This document shows positions 51,233 to 59,453 of a DNA stretch of 64,000 bases, piece by piece. A program made the position numbers and the translations under genes. Each line of letters opens with the position of its first letter. Within the stretch, counting starts at the first letter, position 1. The notes beneath the pieces are model-generated. The model was given only the letters and a program-made list of their open reading frames with translations. It was not told the DNA's origin and did no database searches. This stretch comes from an uncultured Prevotella sp. (GTDB lineage Bacteria; Bacteroidota; Bacteroidia; Bacteroidales; Bacteroidaceae), in contig CAKQMS010000002.1 of NCBI GenBank assembly GCA_934254985.1, positions 1 through 64,000 of the forward strand, given 5' to 3'.

Positions 51233-51994
51233 ATGTCTATGCACAAAGAACTGGTTTCAATTATCATGCCAATGTATAACTCCGCCAAATATGTTGGCGA
51301 AGCAATAACATCTGTCATCAATCAAACCTATGATAATTGGGAATTGTTAGTTATCGATGATGCATCTAAAGATAATTCTTGCGATATAGTGCGCGAATTT
51401 ATAAATCAAGACTCAAGAATACATCTTCTTTTCAACGACAATCATACAGGTCGCCCTTCTTCTCCACGCAACATGGGAGTGAAACATGCAAGAGGCAGAT
51501 TTATTGCTTTTCTTGATAGCGACGATATGTGGTTTCCTGAAAAACTGCAACAGCAAATTCCTCTTTTCGAAGATAAGAACGTGGCTATAGCCTATTCTAA
51601 CTATGAAAAGATGGATGAAGATGGTCATCGTGCAAATAGAATAGTGAAAGCTCCAACAATGGCAACATATAATGTGTTATTGTCGGGCAATGTCATAGGC
51701 AACCTCACAGGTGTCTATGACCAAAAGAAAGTTGGTAAAATAGAGTTTTTAGATATCCACCACGAAGACTATGTATTGTGGCTATCCATACTTAAGAAAG
51801 GCTTTATTGCAAAAAATACTAATACCACCACCGCTGCCTACAGATTAGTTAAAGGTTCTATATCTGCAAACAAATTTCAGGTATTACCATGGCAATGGAG
51901 TATTTATCGCGATATAGAACAACTAAACCTACTACAGTCATCGTATCATTTCATAAACTATGCTATAAAGGCTTATTTCAAGAGCAAGATATAA
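51233..51994 (+). CDS. Family 2 glycosyltransferase
   Basis: 253-aa GT2 enzyme: LVSIIMPMYNSAKYVGEAITSVINQTYDNWELLVIDDAS, then SSPRNMGVKHARGRFIAFLDSDDMWFPEKL (DSDD catalytic metal site) and DYVLWLSILKKGF, the form found in WcaA/teichuronic-type enzymes. It has its own promoter and ends 3 bp from the convergent GH16 gene. Confidence 0.9.
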   Translation: MSMHKELVSIIMPMYNSAKYVGEAITSVINQTYDNWELLVIDDASKDNSCDIVREFINQDSRIHLLFNDNHTGRPSSPRNMGVKHARGRFIAFLDSDDMWFPEKLQQQIPLFEDKNVAIAYSNYEKMDEDGHRANRIVKAPTMATYNVLLSGNVIGNLTGVYDQKKVGKIEFLDIHHEDYVLWLSILKKGFIAKNTNTTTAAYRLVKGSISANKFQVLPWQWSIYRDIEQLNLLQSSYHFINYAIKAYFKSKI

Positions 51995-51997
51995 TTA

Positions 51998-52828
51998 TTA
52001 TCTCTGATAAACTCGTATCCAATCCACTTGTGTTTCATAAACAAAGTCCACATCTGGATTCTGAGCCCATCGTCCGCTGCCTACGCTTTGGTTTATTATA
52101 ATATAAAAAGGTGCATCAAAAGGCCATTGACCATTATTCAATGCATATTCATCCTTCTCTTTCTTATAATATACAGCTACTACTTTGCCATCAATAGTCC
52201 ATGTTAACATATTGGCAGTCCATTCAAAACCATAGACATGCCATTTTCTAACGTCGACATCCACACTATAAGCACTAACAGGATCTTTCTTCTTTTTCAT
52301 ATTTATAGTCCAGTTAGAGTGTACTGTCTGATAAGCCTTCTTCTCATTGTCGATAGTTTCAAAGATATCAATCTCACCTCCCTTCGGATGGTCGGGAGCA
52401 GGCGGCTCAGGCATAAGCCATAATGCAGGGAAATTACCTGTATGGCATTTTGTTTTCATTCTGCATTCCAGTTTGCCATATTTAAAAGCAAACTTTCGTT
52501 GTGTTTCTATAGCTCCTGTAAGCATACGAGCCGTATCACCCTTTTCTTTCTTATTAGCTATAGCCCTACATATCAATTTGCCATTACGTATGAAGACCAC
52601 ATCCTTCGAAGCACTAATCCATCTATTCCACGTGCTCGAATATCGTTTACTTCTACTCCATTTGCTTTCATCAGGCTGTGAGCCATTTGGCTTATTAAAC
52701 TCATCAGAGAACACAAGCCTATATCCATCATTTGCTATTTTTCTCTTACCCTTAGGTTCAGGTTCTGCAAACGACAGAGTTGTTAATGCCGCAAAGGCTA
52801 TAACGATAAGTCGAAGTGTCTTGTCCAT
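51998..52828 (-). CDS. GH16 family glycoside hydrolase
   Basis: 276-aa secreted glycanase with a signal peptide (about 1-21) and the catalytic motif GEIDIFE (Glu152 nucleophile, Asp154, Glu157 acid/base). Conserved strands include YRLVFSDEFN, GKLECRMKTKCHTGNFPALWLMP, HVYGFEWTANMLTWTIDG and WMIR-type DWIRVYQR at the end. Family members cut beta-1,3/1,4-glucans, galactans or agar-like chains. It is encoded within the polysaccharide locus on the opposite strand, so it may trim or release the cell's own polymer rather than serve feeding. Confidence 0.9.
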   Translation of the reverse strand: MDKTLRLIVIAFAALTTLSFAEPEPKGKRKIANDGYRLVFSDEFNKPNGSQPDESKWSRSKRYSSTWNRWISASKDVVFIRNGKLICRAIANKKEKGDTARMLTGAIETQRKFAFKYGKLECRMKTKCHTGNFPALWLMPEPPAPDHPKGGEIDIFETIDNEKKAYQTVHSNWTINMKKKKDPVSAYSVDVDVRKWHVYGFEWTANMLTWTIDGKVVAVYYKKEKDEYALNNGQWPFDAPFYIIINQSVGSGRWAQNPDVDFVYETQVDWIRVYQR

Positions 52829-52906
52829 ACTAAATGCAAAGATATAAAATATATCTATGCCAACAAAGTAAATTTAGAATTCTTTCGATATTCACATTAT
52901 TATTCG

Positions 52907-52914
52907 TACCTTTG
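52907..52914 (+). promoter_or_regulatory. -7 box of the sugar transferase gene
   Basis: TACCTTTG, giving an unusually long leader of about 150 nt before the start codon. Confidence 0.55.
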
Positions 52915-52967
52915 CAAATCGTGACATAAAGCCATTGTTTTAGTATAATCATGGCTCTGGTTATGGT

Positions 52968-52987
52968 GTAGGGAATCATTCTCCTAC
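52968..52987 (+). promoter_or_regulatory. Hairpin motif in the sugar transferase leader
   Basis: GTAGGGAATCATTCTCCTAC, a dyad (GTAGG/CCTAC, GAA/TTC) in the long leader. A related dyad, GTAGGGAAATTCCCCCTAT, lies at 56034-56052 between the divergent Wzi and Ser-rich protein genes. Confidence 0.4.
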
Positions 52988-53074
52988 AAAAAAACAATAT
53001 TAAGTAATTTTTTATAGTAATTATACAATATGTTCCTTTATGATACGTTAATATAATAAAACACATCATAAGGA

Positions 53075-53743
53075 ATGGAACAAACTATTGCAATGTCCAT
53101 AGTAAGACTAAACGACGAGAAAGGAGACCGACGCTTCATCGAAGACGGTATGAACGAAGTGGAACGCAACACCAAGCGTATCTTCGATTTCGTAGTGGCA
53201 GCAATCTGCTTAATAATATTCTCCCCACTCTTTCTCATCTGCTATATAGCAGTAAGAAAAGAAGATGGCGGCCCAGCGATATTCAAACAGGAGCGTATAG
53301 GAAGGTTTGGCAGACCATTTTACATCTACAAGTTCCGCAGCATGAGAGTGGATGCCGAGAAAGATGGTCCTGCCTTATATCAGCATGAAAGAGATGATAG
53401 AATGACAAAAGTGGGCAAGTTCCTTCGCGAACATCATCTTGATGAATTGCCTCAGCTTTGGAATGTCCTCATTGGCGATATGGCATTCATTGGTCCACGA
53501 CCAGAGCGTAAGTTCTACATCGACCAAATTATGGAGCACGACCCACGCTATCGCTATCTATATCAGATACGTCCAGGTGTAACATCTTATGCCACTCTCT
53601 ATAATGGCTATACCGACACAATGGAGAAGATGCTTCGCCGTCTTGAGCTCGACCTCTACTATCTTGAGCATCGCTCATGGTGGTTCGACTTCAAGATTCT
53701 TGCAAAGACATTTATCAACATTGTGTTTGGAAAGAAATTCTAA
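53075..53743 (+). CDS. Initiating sugar-phosphate transferase (WbaP/PglC type)
   Basis: 222-aa bacterial sugar transferase with one membrane helix (about 35-58, FDFVVAAICLIIFSPLFLICYIAV). The catalytic domain follows: GGPAIFKQERIGRFGRPFYIYKFRSMR, LREHHLDELPQLWNVLIGDMAFIGPRPERKFY, IRPGVTSYATLYNGY. It links the first sugar-phosphate to undecaprenyl phosphate and so starts capsule/EPS repeat-unit synthesis. It has only the C-terminal catalytic part of WbaP. It carries its own promoter and terminator, apart from the main operon. Confidence 0.93.
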   Translation: MEQTIAMSIVRLNDEKGDRRFIEDGMNEVERNTKRIFDFVVAAICLIIFSPLFLICYIAVRKEDGGPAIFKQERIGRFGRPFYIYKFRSMRVDAEKDGPALYQHERDDRMTKVGKFLREHHLDELPQLWNVLIGDMAFIGPRPERKFYIDQIMEHDPRYRYLYQIRPGVTSYATLYNGYTDTMEKMLRRLELDLYYLEHRSWWFDFKILAKTFINIVFGKKF

Positions 53744-53779
53744 CACATAAAAAACAACCTTCATACCTTATAAAACAAT

Positions 53780-53824
53780 AATGGTGTACCACTGGCGCTA
53801 AAAGCTTAATGGTACACCATTTTT
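53780..53824 (+). terminator. Terminator of the sugar transferase gene
   Basis: AATGGTGTACC (53780-53790) pairs with GGTACACCATT (53811-53821), followed by TTTAG. Also usable by the convergent lipoprotein gene. Confidence 0.75.
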
Positions 53825-53866
53825 AGTTTCTTTACTTCCAAGAAATATTTTATTAGAATCTTTTTA

Positions 53867-54316
53867 TTAGAACTTTCTAAACACGAGGAGCAAGCTCTCT
53901 GACTTTAGTTGCATCTTGCTACCAGTAAGCTGCATCACCTCAAAAGTTTCATTGAGTTTGCTTATTCCGTAAGGATGCAAGCTGGCTGGATCTTCTACTT
54001 CTGGGTCACCGTTACTACGGTCAGACAATCGTGCATCAAAAAGCGAAAGTTTGCCATCACGATGAGAGAATGAGAAGAAGTATTTGTCGTTGTTAACTTT
54101 AGAACGTTCGCTTACCTCTACAAACATCGATTGGACAGACCAATAGACTAACTCTTTGCTCATGTCACACACTCCACCTGTGGCTATGGTATCAACCCTT
54201 TCAAGATGCCAAAAGCCATCAAGCTTATCGTTGTCGTGAGTTTCTATCTCACAGGCTGATAGCGAAAGAAGTGCCACCATCGACAACAGGACATATCGTA
54301 TTTTATTTCTTTTCAT
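53867..54316 (-). CDS. Small lipocalin-like lipoprotein
   Basis: 149-aa lipoprotein with lipobox LSAC (Cys about 21). Then KLDGFWHLERVDTI, the opening strand pattern of lipocalin-like Bacteroidetes lipoproteins, and beta strands to the end. No function is known. It lies 46 bp behind the Wzi gene on the same strand, so it is probably co-transcribed and may belong to capsule surface assembly. Confidence 0.7.
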   Translation of the reverse strand: MKRNKIRYVLLSMVALLSLSACEIETHDNDKLDGFWHLERVDTIATGGVCDMSKELVYWSVQSMFVEVSERSKVNNDKYFFSFSHRDGKLSLFDARLSDRSNGDPEVEDPASLHPYGISKLNETFEVMQLTGSKMQLKSESLLLVFRKF

Positions 54317-54362
54317 ATTCTTTCTTCAATATACTTTTTTACCTTTTTACTCTTTCACCTTT
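54317..54362 (-). repeat. Purine-rich GGTAAAAA-type tract
   Basis: On the minus strand the end of the Wzi gene and the following 46 bp are a degenerate run of GGTAAAAA/GTAAAAAG units, like 24152-24208 behind the other receptor gene. It encodes the VKK end of Wzi and then fills the spacer. Confidence 0.55.
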
Positions 54363-55949
54363 TTACTTCTTTACCTTTCCCAATATTCCATTCTTTCTAA
54401 TAGTGAGTTGGAATCCGCTATTATCGCCAAGCAATTTACCGAAGTCCATACCGTAGGCTGCAGTTACGTGCCAATTATGTGGCAAATGATATGCAGCCTC
54501 AACCATAAAGCTGGTGTTATGTTGCTTTTTAGCAAACGGAATTTCATATGTACCATAGCCCTCTTGGTAGGTGGCAAGCACACGATAGTCGAGATTTGCT
54601 ATTGGCGAACCATTAATGCCAATATGGAAAGCCTTAAAGCGATTATCATAGAAATATATATTGCCGTCCTCATTATATATAGGTGAACGGAAAAGAGGAT
54701 TACCCATTGCTTGCCCCCAATGTTGCCAACCTGGGTAAATATAGTGGTTATAATAGTTATCATTGCCACCAACATGGTTTTTATTACCCTGTGTATGGTC
54801 ATGATATATTGGTCCACTTTGATATTTGCTGCTTATATACTCTACAACCACTCCTTTGAGCCATTGACGATATTTAAACTGAAGTTCTATACCGAGCAAC
54901 CAATCGCTAAAGTCATAGAGAATAAATCTACGTTTCTTCTTGGTGTTCCATTCTGCACCAGTGCCATAGCCATCGTAATCAACTTGGAACATCGACGAAT
55001 GATCTTCAAAATATTTATCGGCATAAACACCCAGTTTCCATGTTTCACGTTCGTAGTTCAGTCGTGCAAGCCAGCTACCAAGATGATTGCCTTCTGCATT
55101 CTGATATACAGTTCCTGTTTCTGGAGCATCTGCACCACCAGGAATAAGAGCTTTCAACATACCCTTTAAGCCAGAGTTGCCCTTTACAATTGTCTCTGTA
55201 CCATTAGAATTTATATAATGTGCTGTACCTCCATATTGTGCAGCCATCTCCAAACCAAGTTCCAAAGTTAGAGGAGTGAAACCTTCTGGATTACCAATCA
55301 TGATGTAGCCTGCCTTAGAATGATACATCACATCGTCGACATATTTACTTTTTTTGCCAGTGAAATCATGTTGCCAGTTGTCGTCGGTCATCTTACCAAA
55401 GGCTATATGTCCTTTGAAGCGAACCATATTATTAAAAATAGGTAGCACCCAATATTCTGGCAACGACAATCTTATTTGTGGCACAGGTCGAGCATTAATG
55501 CCAAAAGTCTGCGAACCGCTACTTAGAAGGTTGTTCTTAAGTTGCATTGGATATTGCTTGCTACCAATACTAAGCGCACCATGAAGCCAGCGAGCCTCAA
55601 CAAAAGCTTGTTGTACAACCACATTGCTGGTGTAGTTTACTGGTACGGCAACATCCAAGCCATAGCCAACAGCCCAACGATGAGCAGAATCTGTTTGCAA
55701 AGGTCGCACCACAGCCACTCTGGCATAACCATTTTTTTCATCAAGCGAACTAAGACCATATTTATTGGCATTGAGCCACAAAGGAGTCTTGCCATCCGAA
55801 ACAGAGCCTTGCGACTCTATCATATATGTGATGTTGTGTGTCAGATCGAGCTTTCCTGTGTTCTCATCCTCTTGCCACGCATATTGTGCCTTGGCTGAAA
55901 GAGATGTTGCCAAAGCTGCTGATACCATATATATATATATTCCTCTCAT
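54363..55949 (-). CDS. wzi: Capsule assembly protein, Wzi family
   Basis: 528-aa outer-membrane beta-barrel of the Wzi capsule-assembly family. It has a signal peptide (about 1-21), NITYMIESQGSVSDGKTPLWLNANKYGLSS near the start, ALSIGSKQYPMQLKNNLLSSGSQTFGINARPVPQIRLSLPEYW, and barrel strands to the end. Wzi helps tie exported capsular polysaccharide to the cell surface. Its position beside the initiating transferase and the EPS operon indicates that the polymer forms a capsule. Confidence 0.9.
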   Translation of the reverse strand: MRGIYIYMVSAALATSLSAKAQYAWQEDENTGKLDLTHNITYMIESQGSVSDGKTPLWLNANKYGLSSLDEKNGYARVAVVRPLQTDSAHRWAVGYGLDVAVPVNYTSNVVVQQAFVEARWLHGALSIGSKQYPMQLKNNLLSSGSQTFGINARPVPQIRLSLPEYWVLPIFNNMVRFKGHIAFGKMTDDNWQHDFTGKKSKYVDDVMYHSKAGYIMIGNPEGFTPLTLELGLEMAAQYGGTAHYINSNGTETIVKGNSGLKGMLKALIPGGADAPETGTVYQNAEGNHLGSWLARLNYERETWKLGVYADKYFEDHSSMFQVDYDGYGTGAEWNTKKKRRFILYDFSDWLLGIELQFKYRQWLKGVVVEYISSKYQSGPIYHDHTQGNKNHVGGNDNYYNHYIYPGWQHWGQAMGNPLFRSPIYNEDGNIYFYDNRFKAFHIGINGSPIANLDYRVLATYQEGYGTYEIPFAKKQHNTSFMVEAAYHLPHNWHVTAAYGMDFGKLLGDNSGFQLTIRKNGILGKVKK

Positions 55950-56033
55950 AATATAGTATTAACGAAATTTTTACCTTTTTATTATATAAGCCATAGATTA
56001 TAACATTCTAATAGCCAACACAGAAAACATGAT

Positions 56034-56052
56034 GTAGGGAAATTCCCCCTAT
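56034..56052. promoter_or_regulatory. Dyad upstream of the Ser-rich protein and wzi genes
   Basis: GTAGGGAAATTCCCCCTAT, about 40 bp upstream of the TATCTTTG box of the rightward gene. It is related to the dyad in the sugar transferase leader at 52968-52987. Confidence 0.4.
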
Positions 56053-56092
56053 GGTTTAGGGAAAAACCTTTTGGATGGTTTGAAATAATGTC

Positions 56093-56109
56093 TATCTTTG
56101 CAGAAGATA
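56093..56109 (+). promoter_or_regulatory. Promoter box inside an inverted repeat
   Basis: TATCTTTGCAGAAGATA: -7 box TATCTTTG inside a perfect TATCTT/AAGATA dyad, identical to the copy before the carboxylesterase (18100-18116) and one base from those at 7.15-7.3 kb. Confidence 0.65.
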
Positions 56110-56143
56110 AAGAACATGTGAAACAAATAAAAACTCTACAGAT

Positions 56144-57301
56144 ATGAAAAAGATATTATTAGCCCTTGTGGCATTGCTAACGCTGACAACTTCAGCACAG
56201 GCTATGAGTTATGAGCAAGCTCGCGAGCGTGCTTTGTTCTTGACAGACAAGATGGCTTACGAGCTCAACCTCAGCGACGACCAGTATGAGGCTGCCTACG
56301 AGGTTAACCTCGACTATCTGATGACAGTGAATACCTACGACGACCTATATGGTGAATATTGGCGTCAGCGTAATCTCGACCTTAGCTACATACTCCTCGA
56401 TTGGCAGTATCGCTCGTTCTGCGCTGCTTCCTACTTCTATCGTCCAATATACTGGAATGCAGGATGCTGGCACTTCGGAATCTATGCTCGATATCCACAG
56501 CGCACATATTTCTACTTCGGACGTCCTCACTTCTATGCCGTTTATCGTGGCGGACATAGCTGGCGCACAAATGGTGGCAGATCATGGTATCATGGCAGAC
56601 CATATGGTGGACCACGTCCTGGTTCTGATAGAAGATGGGGTATGAGAGATGGGTTCGATCGTGGCGACTATGGTCATGGATACCATAACAACAAGCCTGC
56701 ACGCTTTGGCAATAGTAGTCAGAATTATGGACAGGCTACTGGCAACAGACATTTTGGTAGTGGCGACCGCGGAAGTAGCACACGCAATAATACAGACAAT
56801 GGTTCTTCTTCAGTAAACGGCAGACCAAGCAGCAATGGTGGATTCAGATTTGGTGGAAGTTCATCGACAACCACTCCTAATCGCACATTCACTCCTACCA
56901 ATGGTAATTCTACAAACAATCGTGTAAATAGCTCTACATCAAGTAGCACTCCTACTCGCACCTTTGGCGGTAGCAGATCATCAGGCTCTTCATCATTTGG
57001 TGGCAGCAGCTCATCATCAAGCAACCGTTCATTCGGTGGCAGCAGCTCATCATCAAGCAACCGTTCATTTGGTAGCAGTAGCTCATCATCAAGCAACCGT
57101 TCATTTGGTGGCAGTAGCTCATCATCAAGCAACCGTTCATTTGGTGGCAGCAGCTCATCATCAAGCAACCGTTCATTCGGTGGCGGTAGCTCATCATCAA
57201 GCAATCGTTCATTCGGTGGTTTTAGCCGTTCATCAAGCACACGCTCTTCTGTAGGTGGTGGTGCAAGCAATGGTGGTAGCCACTTTGGTGGAAGAAGATA
57301 G
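56144..57301 (+). CDS. Secreted Ser/Asn/Gly-rich repeat protein
   Basis: 385-aa exported protein. It has a signal peptide (1-20, LTLTTSAQA), then a helical domain (SYEQARERALFLTDKMAYELNLSDDQYEAAYEVNLDYLMTV), an aromatic/His-rich part (about 75-175) and a disordered Gly/Ser/Asn/Arg tail. The tail includes six 12-residue units (GGSSSSSSNRSF), encoded by 36-bp DNA repeats at 56999-57214. The product is unidentified. The repeat number can change by slippage or recombination, so length variation between strains is expected. It may be a surface or matrix component; no catalytic motif is seen. Confidence 0.75.
   Translation: MKKILLALVALLTLTTSAQAMSYEQARERALFLTDKMAYELNLSDDQYEAAYEVNLDYLMTVNTYDDLYGEYWRQRNLDLSYILLDWQYRSFCAASYFYRPIYWNAGCWHFGIYARYPQRTYFYFGRPHFYAVYRGGHSWRTNGGRSWYHGRPYGGPRPGSDRRWGMRDGFDRGDYGHGYHNNKPARFGNSSQNYGQATGNRHFGSGDRGSSTRNNTDNGSSSVNGRPSSNGGFRFGGSSSTTTPNRTFTPTNGNSTNNRVNSSTSSSTPTRTFGGSRSSGSSSFGGSSSSSSNRSFGGSSSSSSNRSFGSSSSSSSNRSFGGSSSSSSNRSFGGSSSSSSNRSFGGGSSSSSNRSFGGFSRSSSTRSSVGGGASNGGSHFGGRR
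56999..57214 (+). repeat. Six-copy 36-bp coding minisatellite
   Basis: Units start at 56999, 57035, 57071, 57107, 57143 and 57179, differing by a few mostly silent bases. All are in frame (12 codons each). Because 36 is a multiple of three, copy changes do not shift the frame. Confidence 0.9.
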
Positions 57302-57341
57302 CTCTCTCAATAGCACTTTCTCTAAATTGATATAAATAAAA

Positions 57342-57385
57342 AAGGCAGGTGTCTGCTCCAAGAAATTGGAAACGACACCTGCCTT
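57342..57385. terminator. Bidirectional terminator
   Basis: AAGGCAGGTGTC (57342-57353) pairs with GACACCTGCCTT (57374-57385) between convergent genes. Confidence 0.8.
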
Positions 57386-57392
57386 ATTTCTT

Positions 57393-57899
57393 TTATAGCG
57401 ATAATTCTATCACATCGGCGTTCTTCATTTTCTGAATCTCATTCATTGGCTTACCTGTATACACACTCTGTATAGCCTTATTGATGATGCCATGACCTAC
57501 GGCAAGCACCACCTTGTTGGGATATTCAGCCTTTAGCCATTCCATAAACTTGCTGGCTCGAGTCTTCATATCTGCCAATGACTCTATATCATCGGGCCAT
57601 GTTTTATCCTTAAGGTCAGGAATAAACTTACCCGTAAAACTACCCCAATCTCGTTCACGAAGCAGAGGTGTGGTGCGAACTTGCATGCCATGTGGCTCTG
57701 CAATAATCTCGCAAGTCTCGATAGAGCGATGTAAGTCGCTCGAAACAAAAGCATCAATCTTTGCATCCTTCATACGCAAAGCCACCTCATGGGCCTGCTC
57801 CCTTCCCTTATCATTGAGCATGCCAGGAGTTTGTCCTTGCAATATTTGATTCACATTGTCCACGGTCTCGCCATGGCGCACTAAATATAATTTTGTCAT
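57393..57899 (-). CDS. Histidine phosphatase family protein
   Basis: 168-aa cytoplasmic phosphatase of the phosphoglycerate-mutase-like superfamily: KLYLVRHGETVDN (RHG, His9), FVSSDLHRSIETCEII, LRERDWGSFTGK (acid Glu) and VLAVGHGIINKAI (second His). It is the short cofactor-independent phosphatase form (PhoE/CobC-like), not glycolytic mutase. Substrate unknown. A TACTTTTG box lies at 57930-57937 on the minus strand. Confidence 0.9.
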   Translation of the reverse strand: MTKLYLVRHGETVDNVNQILQGQTPGMLNDKGREQAHEVALRMKDAKIDAFVSSDLHRSIETCEIIAEPHGMQVRTTPLLRERDWGSFTGKFIPDLKDKTWPDDIESLADMKTRASKFMEWLKAEYPNKVVLAVGHGIINKAIQSVYTGKPMNEIQKMKNADVIELSL

Positions 57900-57970
57900 A
57901 CCAAAAGTGTGTTTTTATCTTTCGAGAGGCAAAAGTACTAAAAATAATTGCTACTTTGCAAATAAGTTGT

Positions 57971-57978
57971 TATTTTTG
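57971..57978 (+). promoter_or_regulatory. -7 box of the DUF308 membrane protein gene
   Basis: TATTTTTG, about 80 bp upstream of the start; divergent from the phosphatase promoter at 57930-57937. Confidence 0.45.
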
Positions 57979-58054
57979 CATCTGTCATACATTATTATAT
58001 TATCACATACGTTATAATTAAACTAAAATTACAAACTAAAATACACACACAATC

Positions 58055-58705
58055 ATGAAAGTACTACAAGGTTCAGCATTCAGAGCCATCTGCTCCATTA
58101 TAGTAGGAGCATTGTTGGTGAAATATAGAGAACAGACTGTGACATGGATAACCATTGCGATGGGAGTATTGTTCTTCCTCTCTGGTTTAATTTCATGCCT
58201 GATATACTTTTCGCAGAAGCGTCATGCCGATGAGCCTCAACTCTTTGATGCCAATGGCAACCAGATTCTTGGTGCAAAGCCTCAGTTTCCGATAGCAGGT
58301 ATAGGCAGCATCATACTTGGTATTGTTCTCGCCATGATGCCTGCAACATTCATCACCGGACTGATGTATGTATTGGCAGCAATATTGATTGTTGGTGCCC
58401 TAAACCAATTCTTCACTCTTGCTTCAGCCACACGCTTTGCTCGTATTGGCTTGGTATGGTGGTTGATGCCTTCGTTGGTATTGCTTGTTGGCATAATAGC
58501 CGTAGTGCGACCTTCCACAATAGCCAGTGCTCCATTGTTCGTCATTGGTTGGTGTATGATGCTCTATGGTATGATAGAATGTATCAACGCCATAAAGATA
58601 TATAGAGTAAAGAAGGCATTCGAAAAACTTGCCAAGGCTGCCGATGAAGCTATGACAACAGAAGCAGAAGACACGTCAGCAGGCGAAGCTATAGAAGAGA
58701 AATAA
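58055..58705 (+). CDS. DUF308 (HdeD-like) membrane protein
   Basis: 216-aa inner-membrane protein with six hydrophobic helices arranged as pairs (SIIVGALLVKY, ITIAMGVLFFLSGLISCLIYF, GIGSIILGIVLAMMPATFITGLMYVLAAILIVGALN, LMPSLVLLVGIIAVV, PLFVIGWCMMLYGMIECI) and a charged C-terminal tail. It belongs to the DUF308/HdeD type; HdeD relatives are linked to acid stress, but no molecular function is known. Monocistronic with its own terminator. Confidence 0.83.
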   Translation: MKVLQGSAFRAICSIIVGALLVKYREQTVTWITIAMGVLFFLSGLISCLIYFSQKRHADEPQLFDANGNQILGAKPQFPIAGIGSIILGIVLAMMPATFITGLMYVLAAILIVGALNQFFTLASATRFARIGLVWWLMPSLVLLVGIIAVVRPSTIASAPLFVIGWCMMLYGMIECINAIKIYRVKKAFEKLAKAADEAMTTEAEDTSAGEAIEEK

Positions 58706-58726
58706 GAAATAGACATAATATAAAAG

Positions 58727-58773
58727 ATAAGCACCATGCTATGGAGAGCAAATCTCGCATGCATGGTGCTTAT
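58727..58773. terminator. Bidirectional terminator
   Basis: ATAAGCACCATG (58727-58738) pairs with CATGGTGCTTAT (58762-58773), followed by TTTATTTA, between DUF308 and udk genes. Confidence 0.8.
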
Positions 58774-58797
58774 TTTATTTATATCATCAACGAGCTG

Positions 58798-59427
58798 TTA
58801 TTCCTTAGGAATAATACCTTCGATATACTTACACAATATAGCAATACCCTTAGCATTCTCACCACCTTGTGGTATTATGAGGTCGGCATATCGCTTTGTA
58901 GGCTCAATAAACTGCTCGTGCATAGGCTTGAGCACTTCCAAGTAGCGGTCAACAACCATGCTGACTGTTCGTCCACGGTCTATAGTGTCGCGCTGTATGT
59001 TGCGTATCAGTCGCTCATCAGGATCGCAATCCACGAATATCTTTAAGTCCATAAGGTCGCGAAGCTTCTTATTGAGCAATGTCATGATACCCTCGATAAT
59101 GATAACAGGCTTTGGCTCTACATGTATCGTTTCTGGCAAGCGGTTGCACTTGAGATACGAATATGTAGGTTGTTCAATAGCTCTACCCTCGCGAAGTTCG
59201 TGCACCTGCTTATGCAGGAGTTTCCAGTCGAAAGCATCAGGATGGTCGAAATTGATGGCATGGCGTTCTTCATCGGTCATGCCTGTGGTATCGTTGTAGT
59301 AAGAGTCGAGAGGCACAACGGCTACATAGTGAGGAGGTAAAGCCTCTACAATCTTTCTTACCACAGTTGTCTTGCCTGAGCCTGTACCTCCGGCAATACC
59401 TATTATTGTGATATCATCTTTGTTCAT
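58798..59427 (-). CDS. udk: Uridine kinase
   Basis: 209-aa cytoplasmic kinase that phosphorylates uridine and cytidine in pyrimidine salvage. P-loop GIAGGTGSGKTT (about 10-21), substrate region LDSYYNDTTGMTDEERHAINFDHPDAFDW, YSYLKCNR, VIIIEGIMTL and FVDCDPDERLIRNIQRDTIDRGR are all as in Udk. Its length matches the family. The DNA glycosylase-like gene is 26 bp upstream on the same strand, so they may be co-transcribed. Confidence 0.95.
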   Translation of the reverse strand: MNKDDITIIGIAGGTGSGKTTVVRKIVEALPPHYVAVVPLDSYYNDTTGMTDEERHAINFDHPDAFDWKLLHKQVHELREGRAIEQPTYSYLKCNRLPETIHVEPKPVIIIEGIMTLLNKKLRDLMDLKIFVDCDPDERLIRNIQRDTIDRGRTVSMVVDRYLEVLKPMHEQFIEPTKRYADLIIPQGGENAKGIAILCKYIEGIIPKE

Positions 59428-59453
59428 AGTGCATATATATAAAAGGTGTAAAT

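Noticed and set aside
56725..57270. 181-codon open frame on the minus strand opposite the Ser-rich protein
   Set aside because: It is kept open only by the 36-bp repeats; its product is a repeated LPPNERLLDDE string with no promoter, and the plus-strand gene has a signal peptide and promoter.
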